The notes under the pieces are model-generated. The model made no database searches, had not been told where the DNA came from, and saw only the letters and a list, made by a program, of their open reading frames with translations. From Balanoglossus misakiensis (taxonomy: Eukaryota > Hemichordata), in assembly GCA_040954595.2 (NCBI GenBank), contig CM082591.2, positions 11,594,001-11,658,000 on the forward strand: a DNA stretch of 64,000 bases, given 5' to 3'. The translations under genes and the position numbers were made by a program. Positions 11,859 to 22,800 of this stretch are shown here, piece by piece; within the stretch, counting starts at the first letter, position 1; each line of letters starts with the position of its first letter.

Positions 11859-13802
11859 ATATACACTCTGCCCGATCCCTATATATGGAAGTGCTCATTA
11901 ATATTTAATAATGAAAGCGCCCTCGAGGTCAGACAAGTTTTTGACCAATCAGAAAGCAGCTATTACGCTCGTAGTGTACAAGTACTTTGTCTTTTTATAT
12001 ACCCCATGTTTCTCACTCTGTAAAACGAAATTCTCTCGGGTAAAGAACTTGCCCGCTGGCATATCGATTCTTTGACCCCAAAGCAACAAGTTTACCATTG
12101 CGATTGGATTTTCACCGTTGCTTTGAGGTTTGAGGCCGTCGTGAATCACGGCGTGGCCATGGGTCCAGCCAAGCACGAAGACATTTCTCCAGGAATCACA
12201 TCAGGTAGTGGGGACTTTTGGACTTTTGGCGTCAACTTTGTTAGTCATTGTGGTGATAGGCGTCGGACATCGGAACATGGGTGGACGATATACACACAAG
12301 TGCGCCAATCCGTACCATGAAGCATGGACAGGGCATCTGCGCTTACTGCACAGATATGTTTTTGGAAGGAAGGAATACGCCCCTAGACCAGTATCCGGTC
12401 GGTACTATTACCCGGTCACTTCGCGGAAAAGACGCGATATAGTGATAGTCGCGATATCTACGCGATATTCAAGAGTCGAGGTATTTGATGGGTATACTCA
12501 TTAGTAATCGGTAGAAGTTTCGACGTCGTACGGGTTGAACTTCAGCGGAATCGCCCGAAAACAAGAGATGCGCACAATCGATCATTTCCTTCATACTACG
12601 CATTTTACGGTAGCTACGCAAGAGCCGCACTTTAAGTTTAAAAGTCGGCCTGTCGTCAATATTTTTGAGCTTTTCCACCAAAATTGCTGTTCTAGTACTT
12701 GTCGAGTCATCATGAACAAGTTCATGTATGAGATTTCAAAATTGGCGCAAACATTTACGCGCCTTTCGCGTACATCGGGAGGAATGCTTTAGACCGGTAA
12801 GCCGGTCATGTGGACTTGTCATAGAAAAGACGTGCACTGTGGGCTAGTAAGTCCCGACTTCCCGGTCGAATGGGGGTCGACTTCGTAGCTTTTTTCTTTG
12901 AATGAAAGTCCGTATATTCATGATTCTACTGATAAGGGGCCAAATACTTTACGAGAATATGCATTCTATTTGAATATAACTGTGTTTGTGCAACTGATGC
13001 AACGTGACCGGAGTACTGGTCCAAGTGACCGCATACAGGTCTAGCGACACCGATCGTTTGGGAATCTTTTTTACCTTGACCTTTGTCAACTTGACCCGGA
13101 TTTGTATTTTTTTTTCTATTGTCAGTCCTCCAGTGCTAAAAATACATGGTTGTTGTAGTATCGGAGTTGCCGATGAAGCGCGAGTATCGTTTTTAATAAA
13201 AGTGACCGGATACTGGTCTAGGGGGTGTAGTCATTAAGCCATGCAAACCAGGTACTGATCGATCAAGTGTCAATGATGTCGACATCACACTGAATAAACC
13301 CAATTGACGAACTATATAAACCAATGTAAAATATCGACGAGAATTTTATGAAGTACAAGCTTTTCCGTGTCTCCTCCGTTGTACATGCGTTCATCTTGTA
13401 TACATCGATCGTACACAGTTTTACTTCATGTCAATGACGTTGATCTAGACTACTACATGTGTATCGACACAGAAGGTCGGGTGCCGCTCCGTGCATGAAA
13501 ACTTCGCTTGTTATTGACAGCTAACATTTTAAAATTGCCAATGAGGGCTTGATCAAAGACAATAAGATGACAATGAAAACCGCTTTCCTGAATATCAGCA
13601 ATCAGATCAGAAAGACTGAGCAGAAACAGTGCACAAACACATGAAAACGTCGCGCGGCACTTGCAGTTGACTTCAGGTCATCTGACTACTAATTAATATG
13701 CGCACGCATCTGATTGGTCACTTCAGTAAACTTTCAGCACCTTTGACCCTATATGAATATTAATGAGCACTTCCATATATAGGGATCGGGCAGAGTGATA
13801 TA
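11859..13802. mobile_element. DNA transposon inside the retrotransposon (11,864-13,797), TSD ATATA
   Basis: A perfect TIR of about 42 bp begins CACTCTGCCCGATCCC at 11,864 and is mirrored at the right end (…GGGATCGGGCAGAGTG ending at 13,797). ATATA lies at 11,859-11,863 and again at 13,798-13,802. Collapsing one copy makes the retrotransposon reading frame continuous (GEFDI on the left, APSTSVRNLG on the right), which independently fixes a 5-bp duplication. The 1.9-kb interior has no recognised transposase, so it is non-autonomous. Superfamily uncertain (hAT-like or CACTA-like termini). Confidence 0.9.
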
Positions 13803-14448
13803 GCCCCGTCGACTTCAGTTCGCAATCTTGGTGTTAAGCTCAACAACGACGGTTCCGCTTCTGATCATATTAGTCATGTCTGCAGGAAAGGTTTCTACGC
13901 ACTATCTAGAATTGGCAAGATCCGCCCATTATTGGACAAACATACAACGGAAAAGATGGTCCATGCATTCATTACAAATGTACGTCTCAGCTTATTGTAA
14001 TAGTCTCCTGTATGGTATTAATATAGCTCAGCTGGATCGCCTACAATCACTTCAAAATGCTGTGGCTCGTCTCGTGTCCCGGACTCGGAAGTTCGATCAC
14101 ATCACACCTGTTCTCATTGATCTGCACTGGCTGCCGGTTGATGCTCGCATCAAATTCAAAATTTTGTTAACTACCTATAAAATCATTCATCGCTTTGCAC
14201 CACTTTATTTAATCGATTTGCTTGAAATTTACACCCCTGTCAGAGATCTCAGATCAGCTGACTCTTTGCGGTTGGTGCCACCTCGTGGAAACTTTAATAA
14301 GGCATATGGGCAGAGAGCATTCTCTGTTTGTGCACCTGCTCTGTGGAATTCGCTGCCGCCTGTGATTCGCAACGCCAAATCTGTTGACTGTTTTAAACGC
14401 CGTTTAAAAACTCATCTTTTCAATCATATTTGTGATCGAATTTTTTAG
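13803..14448 (+). pseudogene. C-terminal part of the retrotransposon polyprotein
   Basis: Resumes the interrupted frame right after the transposon and runs through the conserved C-terminal region of CR1/L2-type elements to a stop at 14,446-14,448. A frame change occurs in the first ~60 codons region (annotating from the first Met in one frame gives a wrong start); the frame from about 13,970 is clean. Key words are LDRLQSLQNAVARLV and CAPALWNSLPPVIR. Confidence 0.85.
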
Positions 14449-15248
14449 GATCATCTTCTGTATGGTTTTTTAGACGGACTTTTAATTGGGAATTTTAACT
14501 GAGACTTTTTAATTTTTCTGCTGCTTTTATGATTCTTTTATCACCGTCTTTTGTAACTCGCACTGAGACGTATGTGTAGTGCGTGTAAGAAATAAATATT
14601 ATTATTATTAAATGAATATTATTATTATTATTAAAATAAAATTTTCACCAGCTAAAAATAATGTGTTACTTAGAAAAAGTCTTAAAAAATAAATATTTCT
14701 TTCCGAAAATAAAATAATTCTTTGTAGTATATAGATAATTTTATCTCAAGTGTTAGAAGTTTATTTTGGAAAAAAATCTTAAAATTTTAGTCTCGGAAAA
14801 AATAAAATTGGCTTTCGGAAATTAAACTTTTGTTCTCTAAAATAAGAGTTGTGTAAAGTATAATTAAAGGTTTACTGTCACAATTAAAAGGTTTACTCCA
14901 CCGAAATTGAAATTGTGTGCGTCAAAATTATAGTTGCCTTCACCAAAACTTAAGTTTACTTTTGGGAAAAGATGTTGTCTATAATTTTGAAAGTTTAACT
15001 TTCAAAATAATATTTTAGAATTGACATGAAGGGGCTACCGTAGTCGTGGGAGTTTTGACAAATAATACTGTGCAAACAATCCAAAAATATTGTGTGGCTT
15101 CTGAAGACATGAAACTTGATCTCCCCAGCTCAGTCAGTGGTACTGGATTAATATGATGATCTTTGCTTCATGTACATCACCGTGATTTCTGAAACAAATC
15201 ATAAATTTACTGAATTGTTACAGCCAATAAGTGAAGATGCATAATTCC

Positions 15249-15711
15249 TACAGTTCAGCTTAGGAATAGCTTTCCAATTTGCTAACAACTTGCTGACACG
15301 GTGTTGATAATGAGTCAACACAGTGTTAGCCTGTGTGTTCCAAGTGTTACAAAGGTGTGAATCTGCTGGCCCTGGCACTTGGCATTGTTCAGTGTTAGCA
15401 TGTGCTACAAAGGTGTTAAACCTTGGCGCACCCTATTGTTTTTTGGCACACAGTGTTAGCCTGTGTGTTCCAAGTGTTACAAAGGTGTGGATCTGTTGGC
15501 CCTGGCACTTGGCATTGTTCAGTGTTAGCATGTGCTACAAAGGTGTTAAACCTTGGCGCACCCTATTGTTTTGGCACACCCCAGTTAAACACAAGCCCAA
15601 TAGGTGCTAATTAGAGCACCAATAGGGTGCTCACCCAGAGTTGACCCAGTGTTTAAACAGAGTTGACCCAGTGTTGGTGCAGTTGGAAAGCTATTCCTAA
15701 GCTGCACTGTA
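15249..15711. mobile_element. MITE with internal 130-bp repeats, copy 1 (TSD TA)
   Basis: Ends CAGTTCAGCTTAGGAATAGC (15,251) and its near-complement (to 15,709) are flanked by TA on both sides, as in Tc1/mariner-type elements. Inside is a 130-bp unit (starting GTGTTAGCCTGTGTG at 15,323 and 15,453). Short frames over this unit exist only because the repeat is locally open. A longer, inverted sister copy with three full 130-bp units lies at 21,633-22,321. Confidence 0.9.
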
Positions 15712-16630
15712 TTTGTGAAGTTAACATGGATTCTCGCTGGTTATTTTGTCTGTACAGGTACATGTAACACATATAGAGCTGCCACATTCATTATATTTTT
15801 TCCACAATAAAATAGTTAAAATATATTCCCTATCCTTTATAATCCTTTACCATTAAGCCAATGACACTGCCATATTACTTGTATTTGCATCAGTTTGTCA
15901 TCTCTTGGCGACGCAATACCACAATACCTGAAGCTGCATACTGTTTGTTTGGAGGCTGATTAAATGAGTGCAGCACCCATTTATCCTTAATGCTGGTGTC
16001 ATGCCTTTTCAGAGTGTCAAGTCCTTTAAAGTATGTATGTGCATCTTCTTAAACCTATTTTGAACGTCTCACATACACATAATTTAAATAATGTTCTTAG
16101 ACACACCTTGGCAGTTTGAACCCCCCGTAAAATGTACCAAATGGTACTGGTTTGCACTGCTTTTGTTTGAGGGTCTTGTATAGGCCCTACTGATTAACAC
16201 ACACTTGGCAGCCCAACAGGCCTGGGTGCCAGGATTCTAGGCACCCTTAAAATCCAACCAGTTTCAACTGACTTGGCAGCGTTCGGGTTAAAGTATGGGT
16301 AGCGTGTTCAAATTGCAACATACAGCCACAATTGGGCATCAATAAGATGTTCATGTAATCAGTATTAGCTTGTTTTGATGTGTGAACTTTACTCAAGTCT
16401 GCCGATAAAGTGCCCTATAGAAAACATAAGGATTTCTAGAGATTTCTCTAACCTATGCCTTAGCATGTAGTGTGGACAATTTTCTTGAGTCACCAGTGAG
16501 TTAGTTGAGTCAGTCATATGGGCTTAGAGGGCACACTGACCTCTACAGAGGGAAATACATGTAGGGTGAAAGGTTTTTAACAATTAACATGGTACATGCT
16601 AATAATGTTTTTGTATTATTGTTTTGACAG
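15712..16630. other. Upstream sequence / 5' intron of the SRSF3-like gene
   Basis: No exon or repeat was recognised. The acceptor at 16,629-16,630 shows that at least one untranslated exon lies further upstream, but I could not locate it or the promoter. Confidence 0.4.
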
Positions 16631-16857
16631 AATTGCACAGACACTATGTCTCATTGGCGGGATACCTGTCCCCTTGACTGTAAAGTCTATGTTGGGGATC
16701 TAGGTTCTGGAGCTGCCAAACATGAATTGGAAAGAGCATTTAGTCATTATGGCCCTCTACGGAATGTTTGGGTGGCTAGGAATCCTCCAGGTTTTGCATT
16801 TGTGGAATTTGAAGATCCAAGAGATGCAGGTGACTCGGTTCGGGCTCTTGATGGAAG
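16631..16857 (+). CDS. SRSF3: SRSF3-like coding exon 1 (RRM)
   Basis: Acceptor TTTTGACAG precedes 16,631 and the start codon is 16,646-16,648, leaving 15 bases of 5' UTR in this exon. It encodes most of the RRM, starting [19 protein letters not shown] and ending in ALDG plus two bases of an Arg codon. Donor AAG|GTAAAG follows 16,857. A stop follows the donor in the read-through frame. Confidence 0.95.
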
Positions 16858-19800
16858 GTAAAGTAATAAGATCATATATTATACATACTGTTTACATGTA
16901 TTGGGAAGTTACAAGGATCCATGCTGCTTTCACCAACTTTCTCTTTTGCAACACAGAGCTGTTGACGACAATTAACTTTTCCTGCCAGGCGTGTTACATG
17001 CCATACTGCCAAGTACAATTACCAGGGCATGTCTTTGAAATGGCAGGAGAGCTAAAAATTGCTCTCCTGAAACCATCCCCGTGAGTGGTGGGCGAGTGAT
17101 TTAATAGCTCTCCTGAAAATAGTCAGGCCAGTGAAAATTTCTATTTGTATTTTCAAATGATGCTTTTATTTGGACAAGTCAGGCAAATTTCTGCCGCTGT
17201 TGAATGCTCCTTGATGACAAGGAGATCTTCCATTGTTTCATGGTTCGTAAAAGGCTTCTATCAATATAACAAGGCTGTTAGAAAGACGAAGCCAGCCTTA
17301 ACTTAGTCTAACTGTACTGTAGTGTTATTAACACCAATGGACAGTCTCAAAAACTAGGCTGATCTGAATTTAAAATTTAAAAAAATCATCAATGGATTGC
17401 TGAAAATGGCCTTTCATATGATCAAGACACCATTTATGTTATTCTACATGTGGATAGTGAATCAACGTTCGACCACACACAACTTCCATCCCACTTGTAC
17501 ACACAAGAGTGAAAAACTTGTCAAAATGAATAATCAGTGTTTACCATTTATTCATTCTGTCGAGATTTTTACTCTCATATATATCCTCCAAGTTGTGTGT
17601 GGCCGAACGTTGATTCACTATATATCCAAATGTAGAATAACATAAATGGCGTCTTGTATCAAACATAATTAATAGAAAAAGGGCAGCAAAAGAGAGACTT
17701 TGTCCCTGTAAGTATGTTGATACAAACATTTGCAACATATTAGTCAATAATTAGGTCTACGAACTTTCAATGTACATGTACTGCCAAGTGTACATGTTGT
17801 TATGAAAGCTTGCCAACTGATTATGAACACGGACGTGTGGCAGGCGCCCAGATCTAGACGAGGTCTATGCATACGCGAGCAGAAAATCGCTCCCGCAGAT
17901 TTTAATTTGCGCAAGCGGAGCGATCACTCGCCTCAAAAGGTAAGGTCTGAATTACAGTGGAACACTGATTATCCGTACCTGTTGGGCGGGTTAGATTTTG
18001 TTCGGATAATTGATTTTTCGGATAATTGATTTTGGCACGTCCGAATAAAAGAAAATACTTTCAATGGCCTGCGAGCTGCAGATACCTGCGTAGTAGGTTA
18101 CAATTTCGAGTCAAAAATCCCCATATGATAGGTTAAAATGACATTGGGATGTGCACAAGGAGAGATACTGCAGCACTTGTCATGTACATCCACTTCTGGT
18201 TGCATATATATTCAATATGCATCTGGTTGTGTGCACAGGAAGGGAAAGTGAAAGAAACGATTGAAATGTTATTCCTATCATACACTGGAAGTTATACTTG
18301 GGTAACTTTCCTCTTCAAGGGGCATGTATGGCAGCGATGGGCCGCCATAAGCATGTACTTGTATAGTATAACGCTTTGTCTGCATGTGGCCTGGTGTCTG
18401 TTTATAGACGTGACCAGATACACTGTGCACATCAGTCATTAATCCTTTCACCCCCAGTTCCCTTTTAGAGGTCCAGCCTTACCATGGAAAATAATTGGTT
18501 TGGACTGAACCATGGTGGTGATCAAATTGATCTGATCAAATTTTCCTCTGTTGTAGAATAATATGTGGGCGTCGTGTAAGAGTGGAATTGTCATCAGGAA
18601 AGACACGCCGTGGTCGTTATGGTAGACCGCCGCCGCCGCCAAGACGACCTTATTATGATGACAGAGACCGAGATCGTGACTATGATAAATACAGAAGGTA
18701 TGTTTACTACTTGTAATTCATGTAATCTGCAGGACTGACCAAAGATTGCCATAATTAAATTTGCTGGAAGCATTTAGTATCAGTGGAAGTAGAGAGATGT
18801 TTTGATTGTCTAGAGTCGAGATGAGATTGCAAACAATATCTGCTCTAAAAGATTGCTGTCTTGCACATGCATTATTGTAATGAGTACAAATCTCAATATG
18901 GATATTTTAAAGACAGCAAAACATGCGCACACTACAAGGACGAGCGGCCACTGAATTGATCAGTTTAGAGTAACCAGTCTAGATTGAAGCATTCACCTTT
19001 ATGTTCACCTGATAACTGATTCCTTATCATGTTAGATTGTATCCTTCCCACAATTCCTTTCATGAAAATCTAATGACATATATGTAGCATAGTATAACAA
19101 TTTATTGCTGATGAGGTGGTATGATTTTTCAACATGGCAAATTGAAATAGAATGGCTTCGTTTAGTAGTAACCATGTTGTGTAATATTATTTAGAAATTT
19201 GAGCACCCTATTTCCAAAATTGAGTACATCTGCCCTATAGGATTTTGTTTGATGATCATATTTGACATCATTTTGTATTTCTTTGGTGCTTACACAATAA
19301 TAGATGTCCAATCCCGTACGTCATGTACATACCAGTCTGATTAAGATCAGATGTAGAGTTTATAGATGCTACATGCTGTCTTTGGCTGTTCTGTTCTCGG
19401 TCCTTGTCTTGGCCACACTACATCTGAACTTATGCCACACAATATCTAATTTTGGCGAATGGATCCATTCGACCAATCACAGAGCGGTTTTCCTAATGGA
19501 AACTCGCTTTTATTGTTTAAGATCGCTTGTTTTTCCACACCTTCTGTTAAATCTTCTCTAATGACTGCGAAAGTGCGAGATGAAAACGAGATCTCCTGTG
19601 GCATAGGTTCAGATGTAGTGTGGGCGTCCCGTCCAAACAGATCAGCAAAGATAATGACAGCACCCAACACTATGTCTGATTTTAATCAGATTCATGTACA
19701 TACCTACATTGTTAATGTATCGCCAATGCTACCTTATGCAATCTCTTGTTAATCAAGTGTAAAATATATGAAATGAATGTTGGCAGATATCTGGAGTGCA

Positions 19801-22800
19801 GAAAAAGTGTGCTCATGGTTTTCAACAAAACATCTTCAACTTCAGAAATGAAGAGAGAAAATTATAATGGTTTGAGCTTGGTACTGTGTGACCCCATTTA
19901 TTTTTGCAAAAGCATGGTTTCAACCAATTACAATTAAGGTGAAAGATATAAGAGATCTTGTGACGTCCATTGATAGAACAAGGAGAAAAGACATTTGATA
20001 TGTGCCTTGCATGTGACAGAAGTGGTTAGGGTTGTTTTTCCTTTGTTTCTGTCATTTCTCTGGCATTATAATAATGATATGGGTGCACACCTTTTCAGGG
20101 ACTAGCCCTCTCCAACAACTACTAGTACATCCAACCAACAAGTCTAGCTCATGCTGTACAACTTCGTTCAACATGAATCCAAAAATGTTCAACTCAACTT
20201 CGACCTTGGGCCCATCACCTTCACCTCCACCACTTCAGTGTTGTTCAACATCATGCAACATTTACGAGCATGCGTAAAGCGATTCTGCCAACAAGCCACG
20301 CCACGCCACACCGCCACCACCACCACAACTACTACTACTCCAGCCCTCAACAACAACAACAACAACTACTGCCACCTTTTGATTTCTAGCAACACACCGC
20401 CAACGTCAACCTTACCCATAAGTTGTAAGGTTGAACATTTCTACCCTGTAGCGATGAAATCTGCTATGTTTCTGAGGAAGGTAGGAGGCTTGATATAGCC
20501 ACCAAAATTCATTCCTGGTCAAGCTGGAACCTCGAGGCTTGGACAGACCCACTCATTTCAATTTCAACAGTTAGAACTTTAACTAAGTAGAAACACTATT
20601 TTTGACAAGTCCGCTTTCTAGCAGTGTGTTGGAACATCGTCCTGTTGTGGACAAAATTAACAGTTTCATGTTTTGATTGTGTCATGAAAGTTTCATAATT
20701 GGAGATATTAAAGAAGAAAAGTTCGTTTTTTGCATTCAGACAGAAAAGCTTTAGCGTATGAAATCCCATTAAAAGAAGAAGTTAAAACTTTACATTCTCC
20801 TGAAATTGCTTATGCAAAAGCAAGATTTCAGTTGTTCAATGTTTTTGTGAGAAAAAACGAAAGAATGATAGGACTAGAATGTATCCGGTTTATTAAACAA
20901 AATAATGTACATGTAGCTGCATGAATTTCATGATACAATCAAACCATAGGATGTTTGTTTTAGCTCAACATACAAGTGGATTGGCGGAATGACACATCAT
21001 ATTGCATGTGGTGGTAACTGGTGCCTTGTGTAATACTCTAAGAAGAAAATGCATTTTTAGATCAACTTTATCTATGTAGACAAATTCAAAACAATGAATT
21101 TTACTGGTGATTTTGTTTGGTCCTTCAAGTTCACAATTTAATAACATCAATATATTGGTTAGGTCATTTCTTCTCAAAGCAAACATGGTTGGAATATTAC
21201 AATAACAATGCAACTCTGAGATAAAGGTCTTTTTGCATCATCCCTATTAACATAATTGTTATTGAATAGGTCGCCAAGGTCGCGGTCACGTTCTCCAGTG
21301 CGGCGCAGACCCAGGCGTAGTCGTAGTCCAAGAAGTCCAAGAAGTCGCAGCAGAAGTGGCAGCAGGTAAGATACTAACCCTTTAAGTTTCACCACAATGG
21401 TTCAGTCCAAACCCAATGTTTTCTGTGGTAGGGTTGACCTCTATTGAGGGAACTGGGGTGAATTAAAGAGTCCCTATCTGTAACTTCTGGCTAAACTTTC
21501 AGGGTGTTTTTGTTTTGAGCATCAATTGTGGTTTCTTGGTATACTCATAGAAAATAAAGAATTGTTCACTATTTTTGTTTTGAAGACAGCAAATTGTTAT
21601 TGTTGAAAGTTGAATTTGAGTCTGGACTGCTACAGTGAAGCTTAGGAATAGCTTTCCGCCTGCACCAACACTGGGTCAACTCTGTTTAAACACTGGGTCA
21701 ACTCTGGGTTAGCACCCTATTGGCGCTCTAATTAGCACCTATTGGGCTTGTGTTTAACTGGGGTGTACCAAAACAATAGGGTGCGCCAAGGTTTAACACT
21801 GAACAATGCCAAGTGCCAGGGCCAACAGATTCACACCTTTGTAACACTTGTGACACATGGGCTAACACTGTGTGCCAAAAAACAATAGGGTGCGCCAAGG
21901 TTTAACACCTTTGTAGCACATGCTAACACTGAACAATGTCAAGTGCCAGGGCCAACAGATTCACACCTTTGTAACACTTGTGACACATGGGCTAACACTG
22001 TGTGCCAAAAAACAATAGGGTGCGCCAAGGTTTAACACCTTTGTAGCACATGCTAACACTGAACAATGTCAAGTGCCAGGGCCAACAGATTCACACCTTT
22101 GTAACACTTGTGACACATGGGCTAACACTGTGTGCCAAAAAACAATAGGGTGCGCCAAGGTTTAACACCTTTGTAGCACATGCTAACACTGAACAATGCT
22201 AAGTGCCAGGGCCAGCAGATTCACACCTTTGTAACACATGAGCTAACACTGTGCTGACGCATTATAAACACCATGTCAGCAAGTTGTTAGCAAATTGGAA
22301 AGCTATTCCTAAGCTTCGCTGTATTTATTTGTCAAAAATAATGTCCATTACTCATATACAGACTTTATTTAGAAGCTACAGAATAAATAGTATTTCATAA
22401 AGTTTTCCAGAGTAGAACAAGTCACCAGAGTTGATAAATTTGAGAAAAAGATAAGCAAAGGGCAGAGTTTCTGTGATTTTAAGGTGGTTGGAAAGGCTAG
22501 GGCTTCGGTTTAATTTTCATTTAAAAACACTGAATTTGTATCTAGAAATGAATTTGAGAAAAATTAAAATTATGATTAAAGCTGTAAGCAGCATTGGAGG
22601 GGCCCAAGCATAGAGTTAATAACCATTAGACTCCCTTCAGGGTTGTACCATTCAAATGTGTTGGCTGTATTTGCTCGATGTGGAGATATGGGGAAGTAGG
22701 CAACCACCCGAAATGGATGTCCTACAAATACAAACACAACAACCAAAAGTGAACTTCTACGTTGCAAGTACTTCAGTAAGTACTTCAAAGGTCAGCTGAG

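Larger units (their letters stand above)
10856..14632 (+). mobile_element. CR1/L2-type non-LTR retrotransposon, 5'-truncated, interrupted
   Basis: Reverse-transcriptase coding sequence runs from about 10,900 to 14,448, interrupted at 11,864-13,797. The frame shifts near 11,096 and again near 11,765, so the copy is dead. RT landmarks are LKNYRPVSNL, VMLDLSAAFDTVDHDIL, GGPQGSVLGPILF and YADDSQIY. After the interruption come the C-terminal words typical of CR1/L2 elements (LDRLQSLQNAVARLV, LHWLPVDARIKFKIL, FSVCAPALWNSLP). The 3' end is an ATT microsatellite (about 14,590-14,632). The endonuclease and ORF1 are missing, as usual for 5' truncation. It lies inside the long-TIR element 10,150-15,041. 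Confidence 0.9.
10150..15041. mobile_element. Outer long-TIR element of a three-level nest
   Basis: About 10,150-10,560 and 14,636-15,041 are inverted, diverged copies of an A+T-rich sequence made of short AAANTTTTATTTT-type blocks. Shared landmarks in the same order are GGCCCCT-CA-GTCAATT, GAAAGTTAAACTTT, ATCTTTTCCCAAAA, GACAGTAAA-CTTTAAT, TTGAGATAAA and GGTGAAAAT. Arms of roughly 400 bp bracket the retrotransposon and second transposon. The exact termini and duplication could not be fixed, and no transposase of its own is visible. Confidence 0.7.

Noticed and set aside
11949-12792. Several 70-98-codon frames inside the inner DNA transposon
   Set aside because: Overlapping on both strands, no transposase motif, no exon structure. 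The element is treated as non-autonomous.
10856-14448. Functional retrotransposon
   Set aside because: Two frameshifts, 5' truncation and a transposon insertion show it is dead.
15323-15614. 95- and 63-codon frames
   Set aside because: They repeat the same residues because of the 130-bp internal repeat of a MITE.
20032-20498. Frames rich in Pro/Thr/Asn in SRSF3-like intron
   Set aside because: Driven by CAC/ACT/AAC triplet microsatellite; no splice sites placing it in the gene.
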